From NCBI GenBank assembly GCA_028378565.1, contig JAONMX010000002.1:72966-136965 (forward strand): a stretch of DNA of 64,000 nucleotides, given 5' to 3'. Each line of letters begins with the position of its first letter. Position 1 is the first letter of the stretch. This stretch comes from Bacteriovoracaceae bacterium. GTDB lineage: Bacteria; Bdellovibrionota; Bacteriovoracia; Bacteriovoracales; Bacteriovoracaceae. Both the position numbers and the translations under genes were made by a program. Positions 35,630 through 44,559 of this stretch are shown piece by piece. The notes under the pieces are model-generated. The model saw only the letters and a program-made list of their open reading frames with translations, had not been told where the DNA came from and made no database searches.

Positions 35630-37966
35630 TTATTTTTGTGTGGCCGCTTTTTGAACCTTAACCTTTTGTACAATTTCTTTGTAGTTAGGTACATCAGGCT
35701 CACTGTGACTTAAATCATCTAGTAGATTCTCTCCGCCAATTCCATCGATATTATTATTTTCATTCTTATACTTTAAAACTTCAGACTCATCATAAAGAGG
35801 ACCTTCCCCTTGCTTTTTAGCTTTATCAAAAAGTCCTTTGGCAGTTGTTCCAAATGGATCTTCCTCTCCAATTGAATTCTTAAGGTGAGAGCTTCTTCTA
35901 TTTAAAACATCTCGAACTTGTTCAGATGTATCTTTTTGGTAATTTGCTAAAATTCTTGGAGTTAAGAAGAAAAGTAGGTTCACTTTTTCAACTTGTTGAC
36001 TTCTATTTTTGAATAGCCAACCAAGAACAGGAATATCTCCTAAAAGAGGAACTTTACTTTCTACTTCCGTTTCTCTGTCTCTCATAAGTCCACCCATGGC
36101 AATGGTGTCCTTATCTCTTACAACTACAGTTGTATTGGCAGCTCTCTCAACAGTCGCCACCCCTTGAGACTGAAGTCCATCAGGCAAAGCTCGGTTTGAA
36201 AAGTCTTGTATTTTTTGATCTATTTTAAGTTTAATAAATCTTGTTACTTTATTAATCTGTGGCGTGATTTTTAGAGTAAGAGCAATTTTTTGTTGCTTTA
36301 CGCTTACTGTAGTACTTCCATTTGATGCCGTACTTCTTTCTGGTGAAGGAATACTTTCACCAACCTCAAAAACAGCTTCAGTATTATCGAGTGCAAGGAT
36401 TTGAGGAGTCGCAAGGACATTTGTGTTTGTATTACTTGCAATGGCCGTAATAAGGGCATTCACAGAATTAATCTTAACTGGTGAGCTTGCTCCTGCAGGA
36501 GTAAATTCAACAGACTTCCCAAGACCGACACCTGCAAATAATCCACCGAGACTTGTAATTTGATTGGTAAGAAGACTGATGAGACCGTCATTTTCTCCTT
36601 GGGTAAATCCAGCCTTTCTCGCATTACCGCTACCGTAAGCACCGATAATAGAGATACCAAAACCTTTAGCTCTACTGACATTGGTTTCCATCATCATACC
36701 CTCAACATAAACCTGGTCTCGAGCGATATCAAGCTTTTTGATAACTCCTTTAAGAGTTAGGTAATCAGTTGGAGCAGCTGTAACAACGAGGGCGTTATTA
36801 TCTTTATCAGCTGTAATCTTTACATCGTCAGAAAAAAGATCGTCGTTACTATCTTTATTCGTTTTAGAAAAACGAGATGACTTTGCACTGCTTTTTGTTG
36901 TCACTAAACTTGAAAGAGTTTTCGCAAGAGCTTCCGCGTCTCCATGGTTTAAATAATAAACGTGAATTTTTCCACCGTTTTGACTTAAGCCTTTAACATC
37001 TAATTTTGAAATTAAGTTTCTTAATTGTTTAGCACCTTCAGCATTGGCCATGGCAATAATAGTATTTGTTCTAGGTTCTGCAATAATTTTTGAAATATTC
37101 TCAGCATCAGATGTGGACTTACTTCTAAATTTCGCATTCTTTGAGTTTCCTTTAAGGATTTGATCAAGAAGTTTCGCAATTTCTTGAGCGGACGAATTTT
37201 TCACAGGGATAATCTGTAGTGCTTCTTCGTGCCCAGGAACATCAATGAATTTTATAAGTCTTACAAGTCGATTAATATTATTACCAGTATCCTGAACTAT
37301 AATTGTATTGGTTTGCTTAATATCAATGATACGTCCATATCGACTCATAAAAGGTCTAAAAGATCTTGTCACTTCTGTACTATTAATATTCTTTAGCGGA
37401 ATAATTCTCATCGAGTAGTTGTCAGTATTAGGAGTGTAGTTACCAGTATAGATTTCTGTTGGTGTATAACGAATATCTCTTGTGCTAACGATTTTATAAA
37501 AACTACCACTTTTAACAAGAGTATAACCATTCATTTCAAGAGCACTTAGGTAAGCTTTCCACGCATCACCAACGGTAATTGGTGTAGGGGCCATGATAGA
37601 AACTTTTCCTTTCAGATCTTTATCAAGAATAAGGTTAATTCCTGTTAGCTTTTGCATATGTTTAGTTAGATCTTTTAGAGGCGTATCTGGAAAGTCGAAG
37701 CTGGATACAACTTCTGGTCCGAATGCAGTTTCTGGATTTAGATTTACATATTTCTTATTTTTTTTGAATGTTGGTTTTGGAGCGTTACTTCTCCCAAAGT
37801 AATCCTCATTCCCTTTTGTACTTTTTTGAATAAGAGTGGAGGCACTCTTTGAGCTTTTGCCATTTTTAAAGTCCGTTTTGGAGTTGAACTTATTAAATTG
37901 CGCAAAGGAGCTAGGGGAGAGCGATAGTGCAAGTACTATACAGGTAATCTTTTGGGATAATTTCAT
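35630..37966 (-). CDS. gspD: Type II secretion secretin GspD
   Basis: The outer-membrane channel of the system. A signal peptide (MKLSQKITCIVLALSLSPSSFA) is followed by N0 (FDFPDTPLKDLTKHMQK), three N-domain repeats, and the secretin core with VLATPQILALDN and VPLLGDIPVLGWLFKNR. The track starts at 38041. I choose the ATG at 37966, which directly starts the signal peptide, has AAGGAAGAAG upstream, and removes a 59-base overlap with gspC. That gives 778 residues. The protein has no obvious S-domain or lipobox, and no GspS pilotin gene is in the window. Confidence 0.95.
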   Translation of the reverse strand: MKLSQKITCIVLALSLSPSSFAQFNKFNSKTDFKNGKSSKSASTLIQKSTKGNEDYFGRSNAPKPTFKKNKKYVNLNPETAFGPEVVSSFDFPDTPLKDLTKHMQKLTGINLILDKDLKGKVSIMAPTPITVGDAWKAYLSALEMNGYTLVKSGSFYKIVSTRDIRYTPTEIYTGNYTPNTDNYSMRIIPLKNINSTEVTRSFRPFMSRYGRIIDIKQTNTIIVQDTGNNINRLVRLIKFIDVPGHEEALQIIPVKNSSAQEIAKLLDQILKGNSKNAKFRSKSTSDAENISKIIAEPRTNTIIAMANAEGAKQLRNLISKLDVKGLSQNGGKIHVYYLNHGDAEALAKTLSSLVTTKSSAKSSRFSKTNKDSNDDLFSDDVKITADKDNNALVVTAAPTDYLTLKGVIKKLDIARDQVYVEGMMMETNVSRAKGFGISIIGAYGSGNARKAGFTQGENDGLISLLTNQITSLGGLFAGVGLGKSVEFTPAGASSPVKINSVNALITAIASNTNTNVLATPQILALDNTEAVFEVGESIPSPERSTASNGSTTVSVKQQKIALTLKITPQINKVTRFIKLKIDQKIQDFSNRALPDGLQSQGVATVERAANTTVVVRDKDTIAMGGLMRDRETEVESKVPLLGDIPVLGWLFKNRSQQVEKVNLLFFLTPRILANYQKDTSEQVRDVLNRRSSHLKNSIGEEDPFGTTAKGLFDKAKKQGEGPLYDESEVLKYKNENNNIDGIGGENLLDDLSHSEPDVPNYKEIVQKVKVQKAATQK

Positions 37967-37982
37967 TTCTTCTTCCTTGAAG

Positions 37983-39410
37983 TTATTCAAAATCATATTG
38001 TAGGTTTTGTTCAACACCGTCTCGCTTAACCATGATTTCAAAATGATCTATATCTTTTATTTGTCCAAATAAAGTCATCAATTCATTATAGGTACCAATC
38101 TTTTTTCCATTGATACCACTTACAACATCACCTTCTTGGATTCCAAGTTTACTATAAATGGAACCAGGTACGATTTCTTGCATTCTAAAGCTTAGTGAGC
38201 CATCTGGATTTTGAATTTGAACAGCTCTTGCTTGGGTAAGGACTTCTGTAATATTTTCTATCATAGAATCACGAACTTGCTTTTTAATTTTAAAAGTATT
38301 TCCTTTGTTCTCAATACCTTCATCTTTTGCGGCGGCCATAATTTTCTTTGCTTTAGCAGGATTCTTTTCAACTTTGATAGGGCTTTTGGCAGCTGCTCTT
38401 TTAAATTTTTCATCAACGTTTTCAACATACTCACACTGACCGGAGCTTAAATTTTTGAAAACAAGTTTGAGACGATTGATTCTTCCAACTTCTGCTAAAC
38501 TTGAAATTTTTTCACCTTCTCTTACACTGACAAGCTCTCTACTATTTCTAACCTGTACTGCGGCAATTGATTTTACTGAGTCTTGTAGAACAACAGTATT
38601 AACAAGTTTAATAGGTAGGGAAGAGGAACGACTTGCTTCTTCGCATACCACAGGAACATTTTTTTGAACCTTTGGCTTATCTACTTTTGCTTTTACAGTA
38701 GTAGCAGCTCTAAAAGGATCATTTCTTGTTATTAAAGAAATTTGTTTCGAAAGCATGGTGTTACCTGAGCGTGAAGATGAGGTAACTGCTTTTGATACAC
38801 TTTTAGTCTTAGGAATTAGAGATTGAGCAACCATGGAGCCGATCTGATAGGAACCAACGGCAATAAGGGTGACGAGGAATGCTTTGTGATGAAGGGCCCT
38901 ATTGTTCGCACTATAGAAACCTTTTAACCACTTTTCCCATTCAAGGGACTGTAAGTGACCTTGAATCTTTTTGAAAGACTCTTTCCAATCTCTATTATTT
39001 TTAGCATTTTTTATTTTTTTTGTAAGAGCACTTTGAATTTGTTGTTTCTTATCTCTAAGTTTACTTGAAATACTAAATTTACCTTCAGGTAGTTGGAATT
39101 CTTTGTAGCTATGACCTGTGCCTTCTAACTGCTCCTCATCCTCATCCTCATCCTCATCGTACTCTTCGTCATGATCGATACTATCTAGCGAGGGAGGTTG
39201 TTCACTCTCTGAGTTTGCTTTTACATTTTTGACAGTTAATTCTTGAGCAACAAAATCTTCTTCATCGTCTTCGTACTCATCTTCATATTCTTCATCGAAA
39301 GAACCATATTCAATATCAAGATTTTCAATATCAATCTTCTTATTGCGTCTGAAGATTTTATTGAACTTGTCTTTAAATCCATTTAAAAACTTGAGTTTTG
39401 GTTTTTTCAT
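37983..39410 (-). CDS. gspC: Type II secretion protein GspC with long acidic cytosolic extension
   Basis: Connects the secretin to the inner-membrane platform. One membrane helix (about residues 176-195, AFLVTLIAVGSYQIGSMV) is followed by the homology region and a C-terminal PDZ domain (EIVPGSIYSKLGIQEGDVVSGI and following). At 475 residues it is much longer than the usual 270-300. The extra 170 residues are N-terminal and cytosolic, rich in Asp/Glu between residues 25-100 and basic from 115 to 150. The acidic stretch includes a hexanucleotide repeat. It is the first gene of the operon. Confidence 0.9.
   Translation of the reverse strand: MKKPKLKFLNGFKDKFNKIFRRNKKIDIENLDIEYGSFDEEYEDEYEDDEEDFVAQELTVKNVKANSESEQPPSLDSIDHDEEYDEDEDEDEEQLEGTGHSYKEFQLPEGKFSISSKLRDKKQQIQSALTKKIKNAKNNRDWKESFKKIQGHLQSLEWEKWLKGFYSANNRALHHKAFLVTLIAVGSYQIGSMVAQSLIPKTKSVSKAVTSSSRSGNTMLSKQISLITRNDPFRAATTVKAKVDKPKVQKNVPVVCEEASRSSSLPIKLVNTVVLQDSVKSIAAVQVRNSRELVSVREGEKISSLAEVGRINRLKLVFKNLSSGQCEYVENVDEKFKRAAAKSPIKVEKNPAKAKKIMAAAKDEGIENKGNTFKIKKQVRDSMIENITEVLTQARAVQIQNPDGSLSFRMQEIVPGSIYSKLGIQEGDVVSGINGKKIGTYNELMTLFGQIKDIDHFEIMVKRDGVEQNLQYDFE
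39134..39157 (-). repeat. Four tandem CCTCAT hexamers in gspC
   Basis: CCTCAT is repeated four times without a mismatch, reading on the coding strand as ATGAGG units that encode an Asp-Glu run (DEDEDEDE). Slippage here would change the acidic stretch by two residues at a time and keep the frame. Confidence 0.85.
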
Positions 39411-39583
39411 TTATTAGTTTCCCAACTGAATAAGTCCGTTTATTCTGTAATCACTTTCCTTACAATATTACTATTTTATGCTACTTGAGCCCCATGCATC
39501 AAGCAAAGATTTAGTAATTTTAAAGTTTATGACCGATTAAAAAGATCAGATAAGTGAGAGTTTCATCTTTTTTTTGATATTCG

Positions 39584-39613
39584 TTGTTAAGATGAATTGA
39601 TTACTGCTAAAAT
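39584..39613 (+). promoter_or_regulatory. Candidate promoter for the acyl-CoA dehydrogenase gene
   Basis: TTGTTA and TAAAAT are spaced by 18 bases and match the sigma70 consensus at four and five positions. They lie 56 bases upstream of the chosen ATG. A promoter for the gsp operon should also lie in this 258-base gap on the other strand, but I could not pick one out. Confidence 0.35.
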
Positions 39614-39668
39614 ATCTCACAAAAATGATCTTATTAATTAAATTAAATATTTTTGAAGGACGTTGGAT

Positions 39669-41435
39669 ATGAGCGAAGAAAAAGAAATGATGAACTCCGT
39701 CGTAGGTGGATTTTTTTATGGAGAGGTACATGAAGAAAATGTATTTCCTTATCCTCACTTTTCAGATGAACAAAAAGAGATTGCAAAAGAGTTTACCTCA
39801 GCTGTTTCAAAGTTTGGTCAAGACAACATTGATGGAGAGAAGTTTGATAATGATGCTAAAATACCTGATGAAGTCATTCAGGGACTTGCTGATCTAGGTC
39901 TTTGTGGCTTAGGGGTTCCAGAGGAACTAGGTGGAATGGGTCTCGATTATACTTTGTACTCCAGAGTTTTTGCCGAAGTTGCTTCAATTGATGGATCTTG
40001 TGCTACTTTTCTTGGAGCGCATCAGTCCATAGGCTATCGTGCCATTATTAATGAAGGAACAGATGCTCAGAAAGAAAAATGGTTACCAAGACTCGCTTCT
40101 GGTGAGGCCATTGCCGCCTTTTGTTTAACAGAGCCTGGAAGTGGTTCTGACGCTTACTCTATTAAAACTAAAGCAGTTGATAATGGAGATGGATCTTATA
40201 CTCTTACCGGACAAAAACTTTGGATTACAAATGCCGGTATGGCAGAGTTCTACACTGTCTTTGCTAAAACAGATCATGAAATTGACGGTAAAAAAGTCGA
40301 AAAAATTACGGCCTTCATTGTAGAGAAGTCAATGGAAGGTGTAAGTTTTGGCGAAAAAGAAAACAAAATGGGAATTAGGGCCTCTGAAACAAGAGCAGTC
40401 TATTTTGATAAGGTAAAAGTTCCAGCAGATAATATTATTGGAGAACTTGGTAAAGGTTTTAAGATTGCCATGAATGTTCTTAATAGTGGAAGACTTTCAC
40501 TAGGAAGTGGTTGTGTTGGTGGGATGAAGACGATCTTAGAACTTGCTACTGAACATGCTAGTGGAAGAAAGCAATTTGATAAAACTATTACTGAGTTTGG
40601 TCTCATTCAAGAAAAGCTTGCAGATATGTCAGCTCACATTTATGCCACAGAATCTCTTGTTTATATGACCACTGGAAATATGACAAAAGGGATGAATGAT
40701 TACTATCTCGAAACAGCAGTATGTAAAATATTTGGATCAGAGTCTCTATGGAAAGTTGTAGATACTGGACTTCAGATAGCTGCTGGTACTGGTTATATGA
40801 AAGAATACCCTTATGAAAGAATTATGAGGGATTCAAGAATTAATCTTATTTTTGAAGGTACAAACGAAATCTTAAGATGTTTCTTAGCTCTATCAGGAAT
40901 AAGGGGACCAAGTGAAAGGCTTAAGGAACTTGGTAAAATTTCAAATGTTAGTAAGGCCTTAGAAGATCCAATTAAGAGTTTAGGCGTGCTAACTGACTTT
41001 GCGAAAAATAGAATTAGTAAAATGATGCCAACCAGGTCTCTTGGACAGGTTCACCCTAAGTTAGAAGATTGGGCAGATGAATTTTCTTCTATGTTAGGTG
41101 GCTTTTCAATTCAAGTTGAAAATACTTTAATGAAGTACGGAAAGAAAATTATCGACAATGAACTTCCTCAGAAACGACTAGCAGATATGTCTATTCAGCT
41201 TTATGTAATGTTGTCTGTTTTAAGTAGAACAACAAGTATTTTAAATGACGAGAAAATTTCAGATGAAAAGAAAGATTATTGTTATAACCTTACTCTGCTT
41301 TCTTTAAAGAATGCTAAGTATGAATTTATCAAAAATTTGAAAGGTATGAATAAAAATAACGATAAAGTTATTGAAAAACTATCTCAGCAGGTGTGTGAGA
41401 ATGAAGGATATGGGCTAGACATCATTGATTTCTAA
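39669..41435 (+). CDS. Acyl-CoA dehydrogenase, long family type
   Basis: An FAD enzyme that oxidises acyl-CoA thioesters at the alpha-beta bond, the first step of beta-oxidation. Signatures: AFCLTEPGSGSDAYSIKT (FAD/substrate site), the GRKQFDK helix start, and IMRDSRINLIFEGTNEILRC with the catalytic glutamate. The 588 residues make it a two-part VLCAD/ACAD9-like protein, with a C-terminal helical extension of about 180 residues after the catalytic domain. The ATG at 39669 with GAAGGA 8 bases upstream is preferred over the TTG at 39663. The chain-length range is not readable. Confidence 0.93.
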   Translation: MSEEKEMMNSVVGGFFYGEVHEENVFPYPHFSDEQKEIAKEFTSAVSKFGQDNIDGEKFDNDAKIPDEVIQGLADLGLCGLGVPEELGGMGLDYTLYSRVFAEVASIDGSCATFLGAHQSIGYRAIINEGTDAQKEKWLPRLASGEAIAAFCLTEPGSGSDAYSIKTKAVDNGDGSYTLTGQKLWITNAGMAEFYTVFAKTDHEIDGKKVEKITAFIVEKSMEGVSFGEKENKMGIRASETRAVYFDKVKVPADNIIGELGKGFKIAMNVLNSGRLSLGSGCVGGMKTILELATEHASGRKQFDKTITEFGLIQEKLADMSAHIYATESLVYMTTGNMTKGMNDYYLETAVCKIFGSESLWKVVDTGLQIAAGTGYMKEYPYERIMRDSRINLIFEGTNEILRCFLALSGIRGPSERLKELGKISNVSKALEDPIKSLGVLTDFAKNRISKMMPTRSLGQVHPKLEDWADEFSSMLGGFSIQVENTLMKYGKKIIDNELPQKRLADMSIQLYVMLSVLSRTTSILNDEKISDEKKDYCYNLTLLSLKNAKYEFIKNLKGMNKNNDKVIEKLSQQVCENEGYGLDIIDF

Positions 41436-43224
41436 AAGCTTATCTTATATTTTTGTTATATTTCTTGTTCTTTCGGGATGTAGTTCTCCTGAGAAGAACA
41501 AGGAAGTAGCTGTTTCAGAGGCCTTAAAGAAGGAAGTATCAAAAGAGGTCAAAAGGGAAGTTATTCATTATGGCCCTCATTCTTCTAAAGCTAATAGCTT
41601 CATTGATGTAACAAAGAATTTAGGACTTGGTGCTCGCTCGGCAACTCACTTCTATAGTGTCGACTGGAGTGGTGATGGTCACACAGACCTCGTTTACTTA
41701 CCGTTTCATTACAGTGTTCCCGTCTTTCTTAAGTATTCCCCTAAATATAAGAAATACTCACCGATAGATTATAATCCTTTTGGAAAAGTTGTCAGAGGAA
41801 GCTACCTTATCTTTTTAGATATTGATAAAGACTCTGTTTTAGATTGTATTGTTGGAACTTTAAACCAAAAGACTGAGCTAGAAAAAGAACATATTAGAAT
41901 TTATAAAGGTAAGTTAGGGTCTCAATATCAATTGATTGAACAAAAAACGGGTATTAACGAAGTTAAACCTGCATCTTCTATTATCCCTTTTGACTACAAC
42001 CTAGATGGAAAAATCGATCTCTTTGTTACATCTTGGTATGATTTTACTAAAAAGGCTTCAAGACCTGCACTTGTTCCTGATCAAATTTTTATGGGAGAAG
42101 GGAACGGTTTTAAATTTCGAAATGCAAGTTACCTCTTGAAAGATGAAAATGAATTTAAAAGATCAGAAAAAGAATATCCCAATGCGGTAGCGAGCTTTGG
42201 TGGAAGTGTTTGTGATATTGATCAAGATGGATATCCTGATTTATTAAGTGCATCCTCAAATGGAATGCCAAATAGAATGTGGATGAATCGTTACGATAAT
42301 AAAAATAAAGATAGAATCTTTATTAATTATGCATCTGAAGCTAACACTGAAGCCGATGATGAAGGAAAATTTGATAAAAGGGGTGGGGGAAATAGTTTTT
42401 ACATGAATTGTGCTGACTACAACCATGATGGAATTATGGATATTGCGGTTGGGGAGCTCTTTCACTCATATGATAATGAGAAAAAAGATCGTTCTAGTAT
42501 TTTAACCGGTTCACAATTTGCCTTTCCACCGAAATTTATTAGAACTGAGTACAATAAGGATGACGGAAGTGGCTCTTGGAGTCAGGGTGATAGAAGGGCC
42601 AACTGGATTGACATCAATACTGATGGCTTTCTTGATCTTCTGGTAGATAATTCAGGTTTCCCTCCTAAGAGTAGGTTAATTTACTTTGAACAAAGTAAGG
42701 ATCACTCATTCGATGACACTGCTGATACTCATGGAATTAATCTCACCAATCCAAGTGGGACAGTCATCGTTGATTGGAATCGCGATGGGATGCCAGATAT
42801 TTTAACTGGGCAAACGAATGTTCGAGACAGCAAGATTGAGCCTCGAATCTATGCTCTACAAAATAATTTTAAAAAAGGAAGACGCTTTCGAGTAATACTG
42901 AGAGGAATAAAGTCTAACTACCATGGAATTGGTGGCACTATCAAAGTGATAACAAATCAGAGAAAAATCCTACGTCCAGTTTCTATTGTTTCTGGTAATC
43001 TACCTTCTCAAGGTGAAGAGGGAGAGTTTATCTCCTTATTTAATGGGGAAGATATTTTAAAAATAGAAGTCCTTTGGCCAATTCTTGTTAATAAGAATGG
43101 GACAAGTAAAGTTCTTAAAAAGACTTATCAAAAATCCCTTAGACCTTTTGTAGGCAAAAAGCTAATTGTGCTTTGTGAAAATGGAAGAGTGTACGGAGAT
43201 AGAGTCAAGTTCTGTAAGCAATAA
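41425..43224 (+). CDS. VCBS/FG-GAP repeat lipoprotein with UnbV-like C-terminus
   Basis: A 599-residue probable lipoprotein: the signal peptide ends with the lipobox LSGC (about residue 19). It then has several integrin-like calcium-binding turns such as DWSGDGHTD, DYNLDGKID, DIDQDGYPD, DYNHDGIMD and DINTDGFLD, the FG-GAP/VCBS type beta-propeller. The last 100 residues (SGNLPSQGEEGEFISLF and WPILVNKNG) look like the ASPIC/UnbV domain. A TTG start is overlapped by the previous gene's stop by 11 bases, with GAAGGA too far upstream, so the start is not certain. It probably acts on the cell surface in adhesion or binding. It is likely co-transcribed with the upstream gene. Confidence 0.82.
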   Translation: MISKSLSYIFVIFLVLSGCSSPEKNKEVAVSEALKKEVSKEVKREVIHYGPHSSKANSFIDVTKNLGLGARSATHFYSVDWSGDGHTDLVYLPFHYSVPVFLKYSPKYKKYSPIDYNPFGKVVRGSYLIFLDIDKDSVLDCIVGTLNQKTELEKEHIRIYKGKLGSQYQLIEQKTGINEVKPASSIIPFDYNLDGKIDLFVTSWYDFTKKASRPALVPDQIFMGEGNGFKFRNASYLLKDENEFKRSEKEYPNAVASFGGSVCDIDQDGYPDLLSASSNGMPNRMWMNRYDNKNKDRIFINYASEANTEADDEGKFDKRGGGNSFYMNCADYNHDGIMDIAVGELFHSYDNEKKDRSSILTGSQFAFPPKFIRTEYNKDDGSGSWSQGDRRANWIDINTDGFLDLLVDNSGFPPKSRLIYFEQSKDHSFDDTADTHGINLTNPSGTVIVDWNRDGMPDILTGQTNVRDSKIEPRIYALQNNFKKGRRFRVILRGIKSNYHGIGGTIKVITNQRKILRPVSIVSGNLPSQGEEGEFISLFNGEDILKIEVLWPILVNKNGTSKVLKKTYQKSLRPFVGKKLIVLCENGRVYGDRVKFCKQ

Positions 43225-43252
43225 TTTAAAAAATTTCTTGAGATGATGATCT

Positions 43253-44050
43253 TTAGCGAATAACGAGTTCTTGGATATCTTTTACAAATGTTGGAATGGA
43301 TTTATAGTTAAGAGTTGTCATAAAAATTTCTGACTTCTGCAAACCAGATATTTCTTGAACATTTAAAGTATCTGTTTTTTTGAGTACATGGTCTGGAACA
43401 ATAGCAATACCAACATGATTTTTTACTAAGTCCACAATGGTGTGGATATCTTGGACATGAATAATACTTTTAGATCTTTTTTTTGTAACTTTAAAAAGAA
43501 AGTCTTCTTCAGAGTAGACCACCCATCTATAGTCCTGAAGACGCTTTTTATTAACGTCTTCTTTACTAATCAAAACCATCCTTTCATCAAATAATTTAAG
43601 TGAACTAATGAGATCACTTTGAATATTCTGAGTTGAAAATATAATATCAAACTTTCCGTCTTCAATTCCTTGAAGTAACTCTTTTTTACTTCCAATACTG
43701 ATCTCAATTGAGCGGTCATTTTTTTTGTAGAATTTTGAGATTTTCGGGGCAAGCCAATTTCTTAGTAGCCCATGTAGTAATCCAATCTTAACTGGTCTGT
43801 TATCTTCACGATCAAAAATATTACTAGATACTTTATCAAATTGTTGTGCCGCTAGAAAAAGTTCTTTCCCTTTATTTGTAAGAAGAACTCTTTTACTAGA
43901 TCTTATAATAAGTTCTTCGTTTAGACTTTCTTCAAGTAATTTGATCTGTCTACTTACGGCCGATTGAGCAATATTCATCTCATTTGCCGCTCGTGAGAAG
44001 CTCGAGTGCTGTGCTGTTAGAAGAAATGCTTTTAGGTAGCGATAATCCAT
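43253..44050 (-). CDS. LysR-family transcription regulator
   Basis: Residues 1-60 are a LysR helix-turn-helix (MDYRYLKAFLLTAQHSSFSRAA and SAVSRQIKLLEE). The rest is a short effector-binding domain. The length of 265 is below the typical 290-310. It lies 16 bases downstream of the IscA-like gene on the same strand, so the two are probably in one transcript. Targets and ligand cannot be read. Confidence 0.9.
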   Translation of the reverse strand: MDYRYLKAFLLTAQHSSFSRAANEMNIAQSAVSRQIKLLEESLNEELIIRSSKRVLLTNKGKELFLAAQQFDKVSSNIFDREDNRPVKIGLLHGLLRNWLAPKISKFYKKNDRSIEISIGSKKELLQGIEDGKFDIIFSTQNIQSDLISSLKLFDERMVLISKEDVNKKRLQDYRWVVYSEEDFLFKVTKKRSKSIIHVQDIHTIVDLVKNHVGIAIVPDHVLKKTDTLNVQEISGLQKSEIFMTTLNYKSIPTFVKDIQELVIR

Positions 44051-44066
44051 TAAGTTTTTGCCTTAA

Positions 44067-44480
44067 TTATAAGCTTTTCATTGGAGGAACTTTCTCAGGA
44101 GCTTTTTTCCAAAACTTTCCTGAAAAATCATTTTGCTTTAAATTTTTTACAATGAATCCTTCGGAATTATTTTCAAAATCTTGAAAGTAATCTACTTGAG
44201 CTTCTTGTAAATAAAAAGCTGTAAAAGGATCAAGTATGAATTCAAGACCTTGATCGTTCTTTACTGGTACTACTAAGTCTTCTTCTACCAAGTCGGTAAA
44301 ACCAATAGAGTAGGTAAAACCATCACAGCCTTTTCCTGAAACTAAAATTCTTAAGTATTTTCCTGCGAGTGTGAAATCATTCTTGATGATGAGGTTCAAT
44401 TGATCTTTCGCCATTTGTGTTAATATTATATTTGGAAGAGGTATTTTTTTGGCATCGAGTTTTGTATCTCCATTAACCAT
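44067..44480 (-). CDS. IscA/HesB-like protein lacking the C-terminal cysteine motif
   Basis: A 137-residue A-type carrier-like protein. The conserved core LRILVSGKGCDGFTYSIGF has the first cysteine of IscA/ErpA/SufA (LRV-x-V-x-x-G-G-C-S-G). The usual C-terminal CGC segment is missing: the corresponding place reads GFIVKNLKQNDFSGKFWKK. A pair of cysteines that hold Fe or a cluster in the family is therefore lost. An N-terminal extension of about 18 residues and a C-terminal PEKVPPMKSL tail are also unusual. It may have another role. It is upstream of the LysR gene and not near the suf operon. Confidence 0.75.
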   Translation of the reverse strand: MVNGDTKLDAKKIPLPNIILTQMAKDQLNLIIKNDFTLAGKYLRILVSGKGCDGFTYSIGFTDLVEEDLVVPVKNDQGLEFILDPFTAFYLQEAQVDYFQDFENNSEGFIVKNLKQNDFSGKFWKKAPEKVPPMKSL

Positions 44481-44559
44481 AATTTCTCCGTTGCTGTGTT
44501 GTTGTAGATAGAGGATTTATCTTTGTTGAAACTATATTTCAAGGAAAATAGGACATGAA

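Noticed and set aside
39411-39668. Regulatory RNA in the gap between gspC and the dehydrogenase
   Set aside because: AT-rich sequence with a possible promoter but no convincing hairpin or riboswitch-like pattern.
39546-39758. Minus-strand ORF of 70 residues at the start of the acyl-CoA dehydrogenase
   Set aside because: It overlaps the start of a conserved gene on the other strand and has a composition of random AT-rich sequence.
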